13,669 nucleotides of DNA, from the NCBI GenBank assembly GCA_016744275.1, contig JADGEP010000057.1, positions 1-13,669 on the forward strand. Reading direction: 5' to 3'. The notes under the pieces are model-generated. The model was not told the origin of the DNA and searched no databases. It saw nothing but the letters and a program-made list of their open reading frames with translations. Shown here in pieces: positions 1 to 7,314 of this stretch; position 1 is the stretch's first letter, and each line of letters begins with the position of its first letter. The translations under genes and the position numbers were made by a program. Source of the stretch: Candidatus Krumholzibacteriia bacterium (GTDB lineage: Bacteria; Krumholzibacteriota; Krumholzibacteriia; LZORAL124-64-63).

Positions 1-86
1 GCGAAGCTGTACCCGTGCCGTCCCGCAAGGTGCCCGTCTTTAAAGTGTCCAAGATGCTGAAGGACAAAGTGGCTGACGCTATGTAG
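1..86 (+). CDS. HU-family DNA-binding protein, C-terminal end (partial)
   Basis: Only the last 27 codons are in the window, read in frame from base 3 and ending at a TAG at 84-86. The visible peptide contains VPSRKVPVFKVSKMLKDKV, which matches the usual end of HU/IHF-type histone-like proteins: the strand carrying 'K-[IV]-P-[AV]-[FR]-[KR]', then the short C-terminal helix around 'K-x-L-K-D-x-V'. HU proteins are dimers of about 90 residues that bend DNA non-specifically and compact the nucleoid. The body of the gene, including the DNA-binding arm, lies to the left. A strong terminator about 115 bases downstream probably ends this transcript. The call rests on a short tail, so a related basic protein cannot be ruled out. 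Confidence 0.72.
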   Translation, partial: EAVPVPSRKVPVFKVSKMLKDKVADAM

Positions 87-107
87 ATAGCCTTGTAGAT
101 TGCCTTG
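82..107. repeat. 12-bp tandem duplication over the HU stop codon
   Basis: The unit TGTAGATAGCCT (82-93) is followed at once by TGTAGATTGCCT (94-105), with the match running on two more bases. The copies differ at one position. Since 12 is a multiple of three, the copy places a second TAG (96-98) in frame with the HU stop (84-86), giving tandem stops. It is probably a replication-slippage duplication. Confidence 0.7.
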
Positions 108-201
108 GGCCGTCCTATGAGAGAGAGCAGGTTTGTCCCGACTCATCCTGTTTGCCCTCCTTGCCCTGAGACGGTGCTGAACTTGATCTGCTAAGAATTT
201 G

Positions 202-244
202 AACCGGTCTTCTGGCTTTGGCCTGGAGATCGGTTTCCTTTTTT
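202..244 (+). terminator. Rho-independent terminator downstream of the HU gene
   Basis: Bases 202-212 pair with 225-235 along eleven positions, two of them G-U. After one T-T mismatch, GGC (214-216) pairs with GCC (221-223) and closes a four-base TTTG loop. The right arm leads into TTTCC and then six T (239-244). This is a textbook intrinsic terminator on the + strand, and nothing else upstream in the window could use it except the HU gene. It also argues against starting the next gene at the in-frame ATG inside or beside it. Confidence 0.85.
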
Positions 245-299
245 GGGCCATGGGCGCATATTGGGGAGCCAATCAACCCCGATCAGGCGTTCCCTACCC

Positions 300-304
300 G
301 GAGG
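300..304 (+). promoter_or_regulatory. Ribosome binding site setting the threonine aldolase start
   Basis: GGAGG ends six bases before the ATG at 311. The longer in-frame reading from 218 has no such site and begins within the terminator region, so this motif fixes the start at 311. Confidence 0.8.
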
Positions 305-310
305 ACCAAC

Positions 311-1369
311 ATGTCCGGCTCCCCCCAGCGCGCAGATGTGCGCATCGACATGCGAAGCGACACCGTCACTAAACCCACCCCTGGCATGTTCGAAGCCATG
401 TTGACCGCCGAAGTTGGCGACGATGTCCTGGGCGATGATCCGACGGTCATCCGGCTGCAGGAAGAGGTGGCTCAACGCCTGGGCAAGGCCGCGGCCCTCT
501 ATGTTCCCAGCGGCACGATGAGCAATCAACTGGCCCTCAAGGCGCAGACGGGTCCCGGTGACCAAGTTGTTCTGGAAGATGGCGCCCATATATACCGTTA
601 CGAAGGCGGGGCCCCGGGAGTGCTCAGTGGGGTGCAATTGACCTGCGTGCCGACAGCTGATGGCCTGCTGGACTGGTCCATGGTTGAGGCGGCCATCAAT
701 CCGCTCAATGTGCATTGCGCGCCGCCGGCCATGGTTTGCCTGGAAAATACGCACAACAGGGCGGGCGGACGCATCCTGCCTCAGGCTGAAGTTGTCCGGA
801 TGGGTGAGCAGGTTCATGCCCGGGGGTTGCGGTATCACCTTGATGGGGCCCGTTTGTGGCACACCCACATTGCGACTGGCACCAGCCTGAGAGAATTGGC
901 GGCTCCTTTTGATTCGGTGAGCGTGTGTTTTTCCAAGGGGCTGGGCGCGCCGGTGGGATCGGTGTTGGCCGCAGACCAGCAGACGATCGATCGGGCCTAC
1001 CGTTTCCGCAAGATGTTCGGCGGCGGGATGCGGCAGGCTGGCATACTGGCGGCAGCCTGTCTGTACGCCATGGATCACCAGATGGATCGCTTGCAGGAAG
1101 ACCACGCCCACGCCCGGGCGTTGTTCGAAGGTCTTGACCATCGGCAGCTGGCGGTCAATCATCCGGTGGATACGAACATCGTGATCATTGATGTGGAGCC
1201 CGCCGCGGAAGATTCCTCGCTCTTGGCGCATTTGGAACGGCAGGGTATTCTGGCGGTGAGCTTTGGGTTGGGCCGGGTGCGCCTGATCCCCAACCTGGAA
1301 AATTCACGGGCCGACGTGGACCTCGTCATTGCCGCGTTGAACCAATGGCCGGGCACGGGCAACCAGTAG
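311..1369 (+). CDS. ltaE: Low-specificity L-threonine aldolase (PLP-dependent)
   Basis: This 352-residue protein belongs to the beta-eliminating lyase / threonine aldolase family (fold type I PLP enzymes), which cleaves L-threonine or L-allo-threonine to glycine and acetaldehyde in the cytoplasm. It opens with the typical MRSDTVTKPT stretch (residues 14-23). H93 in 'DGAHIY' is placed to stack on the PLP ring, D178 in 'HLDGARL' should bind the pyridine nitrogen, and K209 in 'FSKGLGAPVGS' is the expected Schiff-base lysine. Length is close to the usual 330-350 residues. The start at 311 is chosen for its GGAGG and because the conserved N-terminus follows soon after; the ATG at 218 would add 31 unconserved residues. 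Stereospecificity cannot be read from the sequence. trkA starts 10 bases after the stop, so the two genes are probably cotranscribed. Confidence 0.9.
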   Translation: MSGSPQRADVRIDMRSDTVTKPTPGMFEAMLTAEVGDDVLGDDPTVIRLQEEVAQRLGKAAALYVPSGTMSNQLALKAQTGPGDQVVLEDGAHIYRYEGGAPGVLSGVQLTCVPTADGLLDWSMVEAAINPLNVHCAPPAMVCLENTHNRAGGRILPQAEVVRMGEQVHARGLRYHLDGARLWHTHIATGTSLRELAAPFDSVSVCFSKGLGAPVGSVLAADQQTIDRAYRFRKMFGGGMRQAGILAAACLYAMDHQMDRLQEDHAHARALFEGLDHRQLAVNHPVDTNIVIIDVEPAAEDSSLLAHLERQGILAVSFGLGRVRLIPNLENSRADVDLVIAALNQWPGTGNQ

Positions 1370-1379
1370 GAGACGACAG

Positions 1380-2726
1380 ATGAAAATCGTCATCATCGGC
1401 GCCGGATCCGTCGGCTTCCAGTTGGCCAAGATGATCAGCCGTCGTGAACACGATGTGGTGCTGATCGATCGCGAGCAGGAACAAATCGACAAGGTCACTG
1501 AGCACCTGGATTGTCGCTTCGTGGTGGGCAATGGGGTCAGTCCCGAGGTCATGCGCGATGTTGGCATGTCCGACTGCGACCTGGTTGCTGCGGTGACTGA
1601 TCGCGACGAGATCAATATCATCAGCTGCCAAACGGCCCACGCCCTGGGCGCCAAGGTCAAAGTGGCGCGGGTTCGTCAGGAAGACTACTACCAGGACCAC
1701 CGCCTGCTGCTCGATGGCATCGACATGGCCATCAATCCGGACCACGAAGCGGTGCACGCCATCCGCGAAGTGCTATTCACCACCGGTGCCACTGAAATCC
1801 ACGATTTTGCCAACGGTAAAGTGCGCATCATTGGCGCCCGGGTCGAACCCGACAGCCGGGTCGAGGGCAAAACCCTGATTGAGTTGAACAAGGAACTGGG
1901 CAGCCGCATGGCCCTGGTGATCACCATTGTGCGTGGCGAAGAGACCCTGATTCCCACTGGCCAAACCGTTGTCATGGCTGATGACAAGGTCTTCATGGCC
2001 GGCTCGCGCAGCACCGTGAACCGTTCGCTGATCTATTTTCAGGCCCGCAAGCGCCGCCTGGCGCGGGTGATGATCGTTGGCGCCAACGCCATGGGGCGGG
2101 AACTGGCGCGGGATCTGTTGGCCGCCGGGGTGAAGGTGAAGATCATCGACCGCAATGAAGAGAAATGCCGGCGCGCCAGTGAGCAACTGCGGCACGCTTT
2201 GGTTTTGCACGGTGAGGGGTCGGATACGGACCTGCTCGAATCCGAGGGCGTGGCCGAAATGGACGGCTTTGTCTCGGTCGCCAATGATGAAGAGACCAAC
2301 ATCATGGCCTGTCTTCTGGCCCGCCATCATGGTGCTGCCAAAACCGTCTGCCTGGTCGACCGGCCCGATTATGTGCCACTACTGCCCTTGTTGGGTGTGG
2401 ATGCGGCCATCTCACCTCGATTGTCGACCTCCAACTGGATCAGCAGCTTTGTGCAACGCGGCGCGGTCGTCAGTTCGGAGAGTCTGGGCTTCAGCGGCTC
2501 CGAGATCATCGAAATGATTGTCAGCGAAAAATGCCCCTGGTTGGGCTCTAAGTTGATGGACCTGGAATTTCCCAAGGACGCCGTCATCGGTGCGGTGCTC
2601 AAGAGCGGCCGCGTGCTCACGCCGGTGGGCGGCACGGTGCTGGCTGCGGGTGACAAGGTGGTTGTCTTTGCTCTGCCCGATGGGGTGGATGGTGTCGTGA
2701 AATTCTTCTCGGGCGGCGCGTCGTGA
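1380..2726 (+). CDS. trkA: Trk potassium uptake system, NAD-binding regulatory subunit TrkA
   Basis: At 448 residues this is a full-length TrkA: two tandem RCK modules, each a Rossmann TrkA_N domain followed by a TrkA_C domain. The first nucleotide-binding loop is GAGSVG (residues 7-12), with D30 at the end of strand 2 expected to contact the NAD(H) ribose. The second loop is GANAMG (234-239), also followed by 'IIDRNEEK'. In this family TrkA sits as a cytoplasmic ring under the TrkH channel and gates it in response to nucleotides. AGGAG at 1368-1372, seven bases before the ATG, overlaps the stop of the threonine aldolase gene. The stop overlaps the trkH start by four bases, consistent with translational coupling of two partners. 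Confidence 0.95.
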   Translation: MKIVIIGAGSVGFQLAKMISRREHDVVLIDREQEQIDKVTEHLDCRFVVGNGVSPEVMRDVGMSDCDLVAAVTDRDEINIISCQTAHALGAKVKVARVRQEDYYQDHRLLLDGIDMAINPDHEAVHAIREVLFTTGATEIHDFANGKVRIIGARVEPDSRVEGKTLIELNKELGSRMALVITIVRGEETLIPTGQTVVMADDKVFMAGSRSTVNRSLIYFQARKRRLARVMIVGANAMGRELARDLLAAGVKVKIIDRNEEKCRRASEQLRHALVLHGEGSDTDLLESEGVAEMDGFVSVANDEETNIMACLLARHHGAAKTVCLVDRPDYVPLLPLLGVDAAISPRLSTSNWISSFVQRGAVVSSESLGFSGSEIIEMIVSEKCPWLGSKLMDLEFPKDAVIGAVLKSGRVLTPVGGTVLAAGDKVVVFALPDGVDGVVKFFSGGAS

Positions 2727-4171
2727 ACTACCGTTCTGTCCTGAAAGTGCTGGCCTTCCTTTTGCTGGTCACGGCGGCTTGTCTGTTGTTGCCCGCGCTG
2801 GTATCGGCGCTCTATGGAGATCCGGATTGGCCCCACTTTTTGGCTTCGGCCGGATTGGGGGCCCTGATCGGTGGGATTCTTCTGCTGCTGGTGAAAGACG
2901 CCCCGGATTTGCGCGTTCGCGAGAGCTTCGCCGTGGTGGCTTTTGGCTGGGTTGTCGTCGGACTGCTCGGCGCCATGCCCTATTGGTTGAGTGGCCAGAT
3001 TCCTTCATTCACCGACGCGGCGTTCGAATCCATCTCCGGTTTTACCACCACGGGCGCTTCGATCCTGACGGATATCGAGAGCCGCTCCCACGGCACCCTG
3101 TTTTGGCGGGCGCTGACCCACTGGCTCGGCGGCATGGGTATCGTTCTGTTGGCCTTGGCGATCCTGCCCTTGATGGGCGTTGGCGGCATGCAGTTGTTCC
3201 GGGCCGAGGTGCCCGGTCCGGTGGCTGAACGCCTCACGCCCCGCATCCGGCAGACGGCCAAATTGTTGTGGGCTGTCTATTTTCTGCTGACGGTTCTGGA
3301 AACCGGCGCCCTCATGATTGCCGGCATGGGCTTCTTTGACGCCCTCTGCCACAGCTTCGCCACCATGGCAACCGGCGGCTTCAGCAACAACAACGCCAGC
3401 GTGGGCGGATACGGTTCGCCGGCCATCGAGTGGATCATCACGCTGTTCATGTTTTTGGCCGGGGCCAATTTTTCCCTGCACTATTTGGCTCTCACCGGAC
3501 GGGTGAAAGTTTACGCCAAGGACGAAGAATTCCGTTTTTACGCTTCCATCATTCTGGCGAGCAGCGTTCTGATCGCCGCGACTCTCCTGGCCATCGGCTA
3601 CTACCCGACCCGCATGGAGGCGGTGCGCCAATCGGTGTTTCAAGTGGTGTCGATCATCACGACCACGGGCTTTGGCACGGCCGACTATCTGCAGTGGCCA
3701 CCCTTATCCCATGCCTTGTTGTTGATCCTGATGGCCATCGGTGGCTGCGCCGGGTCCACCGGTGGTGGCATCAAGGTGATGCGCGTCTTCATCCTTTTGC
3801 GTCACGCAAAATACGAATTGAAGAAGATGCTGCATCCGCGCGCGGTGTATACCCTGTGGTTCAATGACCGGGCCCTGTCGCCGACGCTGCTGACCAACGT
3901 GTTGGGGTTTTTCCTGCTCTTCATGCTCGTGTATGTTTCGGGCGTGGTGGTTCTGACCATGGGTGGGCGTGATCTGTTGACCAGCGTGGGGGCCACGGCG
4001 GCAACCCTGGGCAACATCGGGCCGGGCCTGGGCGAAGTGGGGCCGGCCAGCAATTATTCCGGCCTGCTGAGCTGGGAAAAGTGGCTGTTGGTCTTGTTCA
4101 TGCTCATTGGTCGGTTGGAAATTTTCACCGTCCTGGTGCTTTTTTTACCTGAGGCCTGGCGGCGCAGTTGA
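2723..4171 (+). CDS. trkH: Trk potassium uptake system, transmembrane channel subunit TrkH
   Basis: This 482-residue, very hydrophobic protein has the length and architecture of TrkH: four membrane-P-loop-membrane repeats plus extra N-terminal helices. The four selectivity-filter loops are visible as SGFTTTG (105-111), TMATGGF (214-220), IITTTGFG (311-318) and TLGNIGPG (428-435). Each has the glycine that lines the K+ path in this superfamily. The 'GGCAGSTGGGIKVMR' stretch with its lysine, found beside the third loop in TrkH/KtrB proteins, is present. It should be an inner-membrane K+ uptake channel gated by the TrkA encoded just upstream. The GTG start at 2723 overlaps the trkA stop as GTGA. 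The family-typical end 'RLEIFTVLVLFLPEAWR' shows the gene is complete. Confidence 0.95.
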   Translation: MNYRSVLKVLAFLLLVTAACLLLPALVSALYGDPDWPHFLASAGLGALIGGILLLLVKDAPDLRVRESFAVVAFGWVVVGLLGAMPYWLSGQIPSFTDAAFESISGFTTTGASILTDIESRSHGTLFWRALTHWLGGMGIVLLALAILPLMGVGGMQLFRAEVPGPVAERLTPRIRQTAKLLWAVYFLLTVLETGALMIAGMGFFDALCHSFATMATGGFSNNNASVGGYGSPAIEWIITLFMFLAGANFSLHYLALTGRVKVYAKDEEFRFYASIILASSVLIAATLLAIGYYPTRMEAVRQSVFQVVSIITTTGFGTADYLQWPPLSHALLLILMAIGGCAGSTGGGIKVMRVFILLRHAKYELKKMLHPRAVYTLWFNDRALSPTLLTNVLGFFLLFMLVYVSGVVVLTMGGRDLLTSVGATAATLGNIGPGLGEVGPASNYSGLLSWEKWLLVLFMLIGRLEIFTVLVLFLPEAWRRS

Positions 4172-4212
4172 TCGCCCGGTTTTCGTAGCCTGCAAAGACA
4201 GAGGAGTCGCAC

Positions 4213-5049
4213 ATGAACGGGATTGATCCCGCGGTGGCAGCTGACCGTTGCGCCGAGTTCATCAAAGCCACCATGGAAGCTGCGGGGCGCGATTCCCTGG
4301 TCGTTGGCCTCTCCGGTGGCATCGATTCGGCGGTGGCCGCGGCCCTGGCTGTGCGTGCCCTGGGCGCGGACAAACTCACGGGCGTGATGATGCCCTACAG
4401 CTCCAGCAGCGCCGCCTCTCTGACCGATGCCGAGGCGGTGGCTGACAATCTGGGCTTCGCCGTGGAAAAAGTGGAAATCAGCACCATGGCCGACGCCTTT
4501 CTGGCCGAGATGGCTACTGACGACTTGTTGCGCCGGGGCAATGTGATGGCCCGTTGCCGGATGATTGTCCTGTATGATCGTTCGGCCCGGGACGGTTCGC
4601 TGGTTTTGGGCACCGGCAACCGCACCGAAGGTTTGTTGGGCTACACCACGGTGTACGGCGACAGTGCCTGCGCCCTGAACCCCATTGCGCAGCTCTATAA
4701 GACCGAGATCCGCTCCCTGTGTTCCTATCTGGGGCTGCCCGAATCAGTGCTGACCAAAGCCCCGAGTGCCGACTTGTGGGAAGGCCAATCCGATGAGGAA
4801 GAACTGGGCGTGACGTATGCCGAGGCGGACCGCCTCCTGGTGAAGATGATTGACGAGGGCCTGGGTACGGGTCAGTTGATGGCCCTGGGATTTGCCGAAG
4901 AATTGGTGGTGCGGGTGCAAAAACGAGTGCGTTCGATGGCCTTCAAGCGCACGCAACCGCCGGTCTGTGTCTTCCCCGGACGCCTGGACCCGGATCTGCC
5001 CGCGCCTGAAGTCGGGACAGCCGCGGGAAAAGACGGAGGCTTCCATTGA
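4213..5049 (+). CDS. nadE: Ammonia-dependent NAD+ synthetase
   Basis: NadE makes the last step of NAD biosynthesis: it adenylylates nicotinic acid adenine dinucleotide with ATP and replaces the adenylate with ammonia. The PP-loop SGGIDS (residues 34-39) binds pyrophosphate. Further on, 'LGTGNRTEGLLGYTT', 'GDSACALNPIAQLYKTEI' and 'KAPSADLWEGQSDEEELG' are the conserved dinucleotide- and ATP-site blocks of the family. At 278 residues it matches the short ammonia-dependent form (about 270-275) and has no N-terminal glutaminase domain. It would therefore rely on free ammonia or a separate amidotransferase. GAGGAG (4201-4206) lies six bases before the ATG. The 41-base gap after trkH shows no terminator. 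The 3' end overlaps the rsmI start. Confidence 0.94.
   Translation: MNGIDPAVAADRCAEFIKATMEAAGRDSLVVGLSGGIDSAVAAALAVRALGADKLTGVMMPYSSSSAASLTDAEAVADNLGFAVEKVEISTMADAFLAEMATDDLLRRGNVMARCRMIVLYDRSARDGSLVLGTGNRTEGLLGYTTVYGDSACALNPIAQLYKTEIRSLCSYLGLPESVLTKAPSADLWEGQSDEEELGVTYAEADRLLVKMIDEGLGTGQLMALGFAEELVVRVQKRVRSMAFKRTQPPVCVFPGRLDPDLPAPEVGTAAGKDGGFH
5035..5039 (+). promoter_or_regulatory. Ribosome binding site supporting a TTG start for rsmI
   Basis: GGAGG lies inside the end of nadE, six bases before the TTG at 5046. The other in-frame candidates, GTG 5076 and ATG 5079, have no comparable motif upstream, so the rare TTG codon is the better start. Confidence 0.7.
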
Positions 5050-5876
5050 CGGCGGATGAGCAGCAGCCAGAGCCGGTGATGATCCCTCTGCCCGAGGTGG
5101 ATTTTCCGGCCGGGGTTTGCCACTTTGTCGCCACGCCTATCGGCAACATGGCTGACATGGGCTTGCGTGCGCTGGCCATTTTGTCTGCCGCCGATATGGT
5201 TTTTGCCGAGGATACGCGGCACACCCGGCCCTTGTTCAAGCGCTACGGGGTGATTACGCCGTTGGCCAGTTACCACGACCACAACAAGCTGCAGGTCGTG
5301 CCCCGGATCATTGAACGCCTGGCTGCGGGCGAGCGCATTGCCGTGGTCAGTGACGCGGGCATGCCCTGTGTTTCGGACCCCGGATTTGGTCTGGTCAAGG
5401 CTCTGCTGGAGAATGATCTTCCTTGGACAGTGATTCCCGGCCCGTCCAGCACCTTGGCGGCGTTGGTCCTTTCCGGATTTTCACCGGACCGATTCCTTTA
5501 TTTGGGGTATGCTCCGCGCAAGAAGGGGCAGCGCGGCACGTTTCTGACCGAAGCCCTCGACGAACCGGGAACGGTGCTGATTCTTGAATCCTGCCACCGG
5601 ATCCGATCGACCCTGGAAATTCTGGCCGAGTTGGCGCCCGAGCGCACCCTGGCCATTGCCCGCGAGATCACAAAGCTGCACGAAGAAACCCCGCGGGGCA
5701 CGGCAGCGGAATTGTTGGAAATCATGGTCGGCCGCAAACTGAAGGGCGAGTTGGTTCTCGTGATTCAGGGCCTGGGCAAGCGCGTCCGGGATGAGCAGCC
5801 GGGACCTTCGTCCAGGCAGGAAAAACAAAACAAGCGCAGCGCGCGTATCGAACGCCGCAAAGGAGACCCGAAATGA
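5046..5876 (+). CDS. rsmI: 16S rRNA (cytidine-1402-2'-O)-methyltransferase RsmI
   Basis: RsmI methylates the 2'-hydroxyl of C1402 in the 16S rRNA decoding centre with S-adenosylmethionine. The sequence has the family's tetrapyrrole-methylase fold signatures: 'ATPIGNMAD' (about 29-37), 'AEDTRHTRPLFKRYGV' (E55-D56-T57-R58), 'SDAGMPCVSDPG' (102-113), then 'VIPGPSS' and 'GYAPRKKGQR'. Length (276) is close to the usual 280-290. The last 25 or so residues are rich in Lys, Arg, Gln and Ser and look like a disordered basic tail that could touch RNA. The start is TTG, within a TTGA overlap with nadE and preceded by GGAGG. The next gene starts in an ATGA overlap, so expression is probably coupled on both sides. 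Confidence 0.93.
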   Translation: MTADEQQPEPVMIPLPEVDFPAGVCHFVATPIGNMADMGLRALAILSAADMVFAEDTRHTRPLFKRYGVITPLASYHDHNKLQVVPRIIERLAAGERIAVVSDAGMPCVSDPGFGLVKALLENDLPWTVIPGPSSTLAALVLSGFSPDRFLYLGYAPRKKGQRGTFLTEALDEPGTVLILESCHRIRSTLEILAELAPERTLAIAREITKLHEETPRGTAAELLEIMVGRKLKGELVLVIQGLGKRVRDEQPGPSSRQEKQNKRSARIERRKGDPK

Positions 5877-6589
5877 GTTTCGCCGAGTTCAAAGTGAACG
5901 CCAGGTCGAAAGTGAAGCCCGTGGTGCTGGCCCTTGACGGCGTGGGCATGTCCCCGCTGGCGGTTTCAATAACCGGATTGGCGATCACCGCCGTTTCGGG
6001 TTTGATCGTGGCCAAGGGCCACCTGTTTTTTGGCGCTCTGGTTTTTGTCATCGGTTCAGCCTTCGACATGCTGGACGGCGACCTGGCCCGGCTGCAAGGC
6101 ACGGTGTCCGAGCGCGGCGCCTTTCTGGACTCGTGCTTCGACCGCCTCGGCGAGGCCTTTCTCTTCGCGGGCCTGACTTGGTACTACGCCAATCGCCCGT
6201 TTGGTCCGGATGCCACAGCACTGGTTCTGATCACCGCCACGGTGGTCGGCAGCTTGACCACCAGCTATGTGCGGGCCCGAGCGGAGGGTGTGGGTGAAAC
6301 CTGCTTCGTGGGCTTTTTGCAGAGAACCGAGCGTGTCATCCTGTTGACGGTGGCCTTGCTCTTGGGCCATTGGGCCATGGAGTTCGTGCTGTGGTTCCTG
6401 GCCGTCGCTACGTTGGGCACCACGGTGCAGCGCATTGTGCATGTGTCGGCAAAATTGCCTGGACCCAAGCCCGTGCGGGACCGGGCAACGCCTGCGGCCG
6501 AAGCAACTGCTGAACCGGTGGTTGAACAGGATGCCGAGCCCGCCGCCGAAGACCCCGCCGAAGACAGCGCAGAGGAGCCCCAGGCGTGA
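5873..6589 (+). CDS. CDP-alcohol phosphatidyltransferase, possible phosphatidylinositol-phosphate synthase
   Basis: This 238-residue membrane protein carries the complete CDP-alcohol phosphotransferase signature D65-x2-D68-G69-x2-A72-R73-x8-G82-x3-D86-x3-D90. The four aspartates bind the divalent cations and D90 is the expected base. Such enzymes join CDP-diacylglycerol to an alcohol acceptor in the inner membrane. The later motif TSYVRARAEG (130-139) and 'RTER' (151-154) resemble inositol-phosphate-lipid synthases (PIPS, archaetidylinositol-phosphate synthase) more than PgsA or PssA. The acceptor is thus inferred, not shown; phosphatidylglycerophosphate synthase is the alternative. From about residue 200 the protein ends in an Ala/Glu/Pro/Asp-rich tail, probably a disordered cytoplasmic extension. 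AAAGGAG (5859-5865) precedes the ATG, which overlaps rsmI; the stop overlaps tmk. Confidence 0.87.
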   Translation: MSFAEFKVNARSKVKPVVLALDGVGMSPLAVSITGLAITAVSGLIVAKGHLFFGALVFVIGSAFDMLDGDLARLQGTVSERGAFLDSCFDRLGEAFLFAGLTWYYANRPFGPDATALVLITATVVGSLTTSYVRARAEGVGETCFVGFLQRTERVILLTVALLLGHWAMEFVLWFLAVATLGTTVQRIVHVSAKLPGPKPVRDRATPAAEATAEPVVEQDAEPAAEDPAEDSAEEPQA

Positions 6590-7260
6590 ACCCACGCAGC
6601 AATGAGCAACAGGATCTGGCCGAACACCGGGGTCTGCTGATCACTTTTGAAGGCCCCGAAGGCAGCGGCAAGACCACCTTGATCAAAGCCATTGCCGAGC
6701 TGATGACCAGCCGCGGCGAGCAACCGCTGTTGATTCGTGAGCCCGGTGGGACGGCCATCGGCGAACGAATCCGGAACATTCTGCTCGATACGGCGTCTGA
6801 AGGCATGTGCAGTGAGACGGAATTGCTGCTCATGGTCGCCAGCCGGGCCCAGTTGGTGCGCGAAAAAATCGCACCGGCGTTGGCCGCTGGCATGATCATT
6901 TTATGCGACCGATTTGCCGATGCATCGGTGGCATACCAGGGCTACGGACGGGAGTTGGGTGAATCCACTGTCGCTCCCTTGAATAAAGTTGCCTTGGGTG
7001 ATCTGGAACCGGATCTGACTTTCTTATGCTTGCTGCCGCCGGCTGAAGGTCAGGCGCGCCTGGTCAACCGGGCCACCGACAGGCTCGATCGCGAGACCGC
7101 CCTTTTTCACGAAAAAGTGTATGAAGGCTATCAGGCGATGGCGGTTTCCGGAGATTTGCGTTTTAAAGTGATAGATGCCACGGCCTCGCCGGCTGAGATG
7201 CTGGCCGCCACTCTGGGGCATCTGAAGAGATTGGAACACGGCTTGCTCAAGTACCTCTAG
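6586..7260 (+). CDS. tmk: Thymidylate kinase (dTMP kinase)
   Basis: Tmk phosphorylates dTMP to dTDP with ATP in the cytoplasm, a required step towards dTTP. The P-loop is GPEGSGKTT (residues 23-31). REPGGT (51-56) belongs to the dTMP site. 'CDRFADASVAYQGYGR' (107-122) is the DR[YF] signature with the conserved substrate-binding stretch, and R162-A-T-D-R-L-D-R169 lies where the LID closes over ATP. Arginines in the LID recall the E. coli-type enzyme. Length (224) is slightly above the usual 205-215 because of about 15 extra N-terminal residues; these are kept because GAGGAG (6572-6577) lies eight bases before the GTG start, which forms a GTGA overlap with the preceding gene. It appears to be the last gene of the compact run that starts with the threonine aldolase. 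Confidence 0.94.
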   Translation: MNPRSNEQQDLAEHRGLLITFEGPEGSGKTTLIKAIAELMTSRGEQPLLIREPGGTAIGERIRNILLDTASEGMCSETELLLMVASRAQLVREKIAPALAAGMIILCDRFADASVAYQGYGRELGESTVAPLNKVALGDLEPDLTFLCLLPPAEGQARLVNRATDRLDRETALFHEKVYEGYQAMAVSGDLRFKVIDATASPAEMLAATLGHLKRLEHGLLKYL

Positions 7261-7314
7261 TCCCACCAGACCGGTATTTTCGCACCGCCCGCAACGCCAG
7301 ACTAAGGACGAAAC

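Noticed and set aside
93..121. Possible promoter TTGTAG - 17 bases - TATGAG
   Set aside because: Only three and four of six consensus bases match, half of it is created by the tandem repeat, and any transcript would meet the terminator at 202-244.
261..272. Small palindrome TTGG-GGAG-CCAA before the threonine aldolase gene
   Set aside because: Four-base arms are expected by chance at this base composition; no operator consensus fits.
218..310. Longer N-terminus for the threonine aldolase from ATG 218
   Set aside because: The ATG lies within the terminator hairpin, there is no ribosome binding site, and the 31 added residues are not family-like. GGAGG points to 311.
191..1231. 346-codon minus-strand open frame opposite the threonine aldolase gene
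   Set aside because: It overlaps a gene with intact PLP-site residues and would start from within that gene; no motif is visible.
4172..4212. Terminator or promoter between trkH and nadE
   Set aside because: The 41 bases show no stem-loop with a T-tract and no promoter-like hexamers beyond the ribosome binding site.
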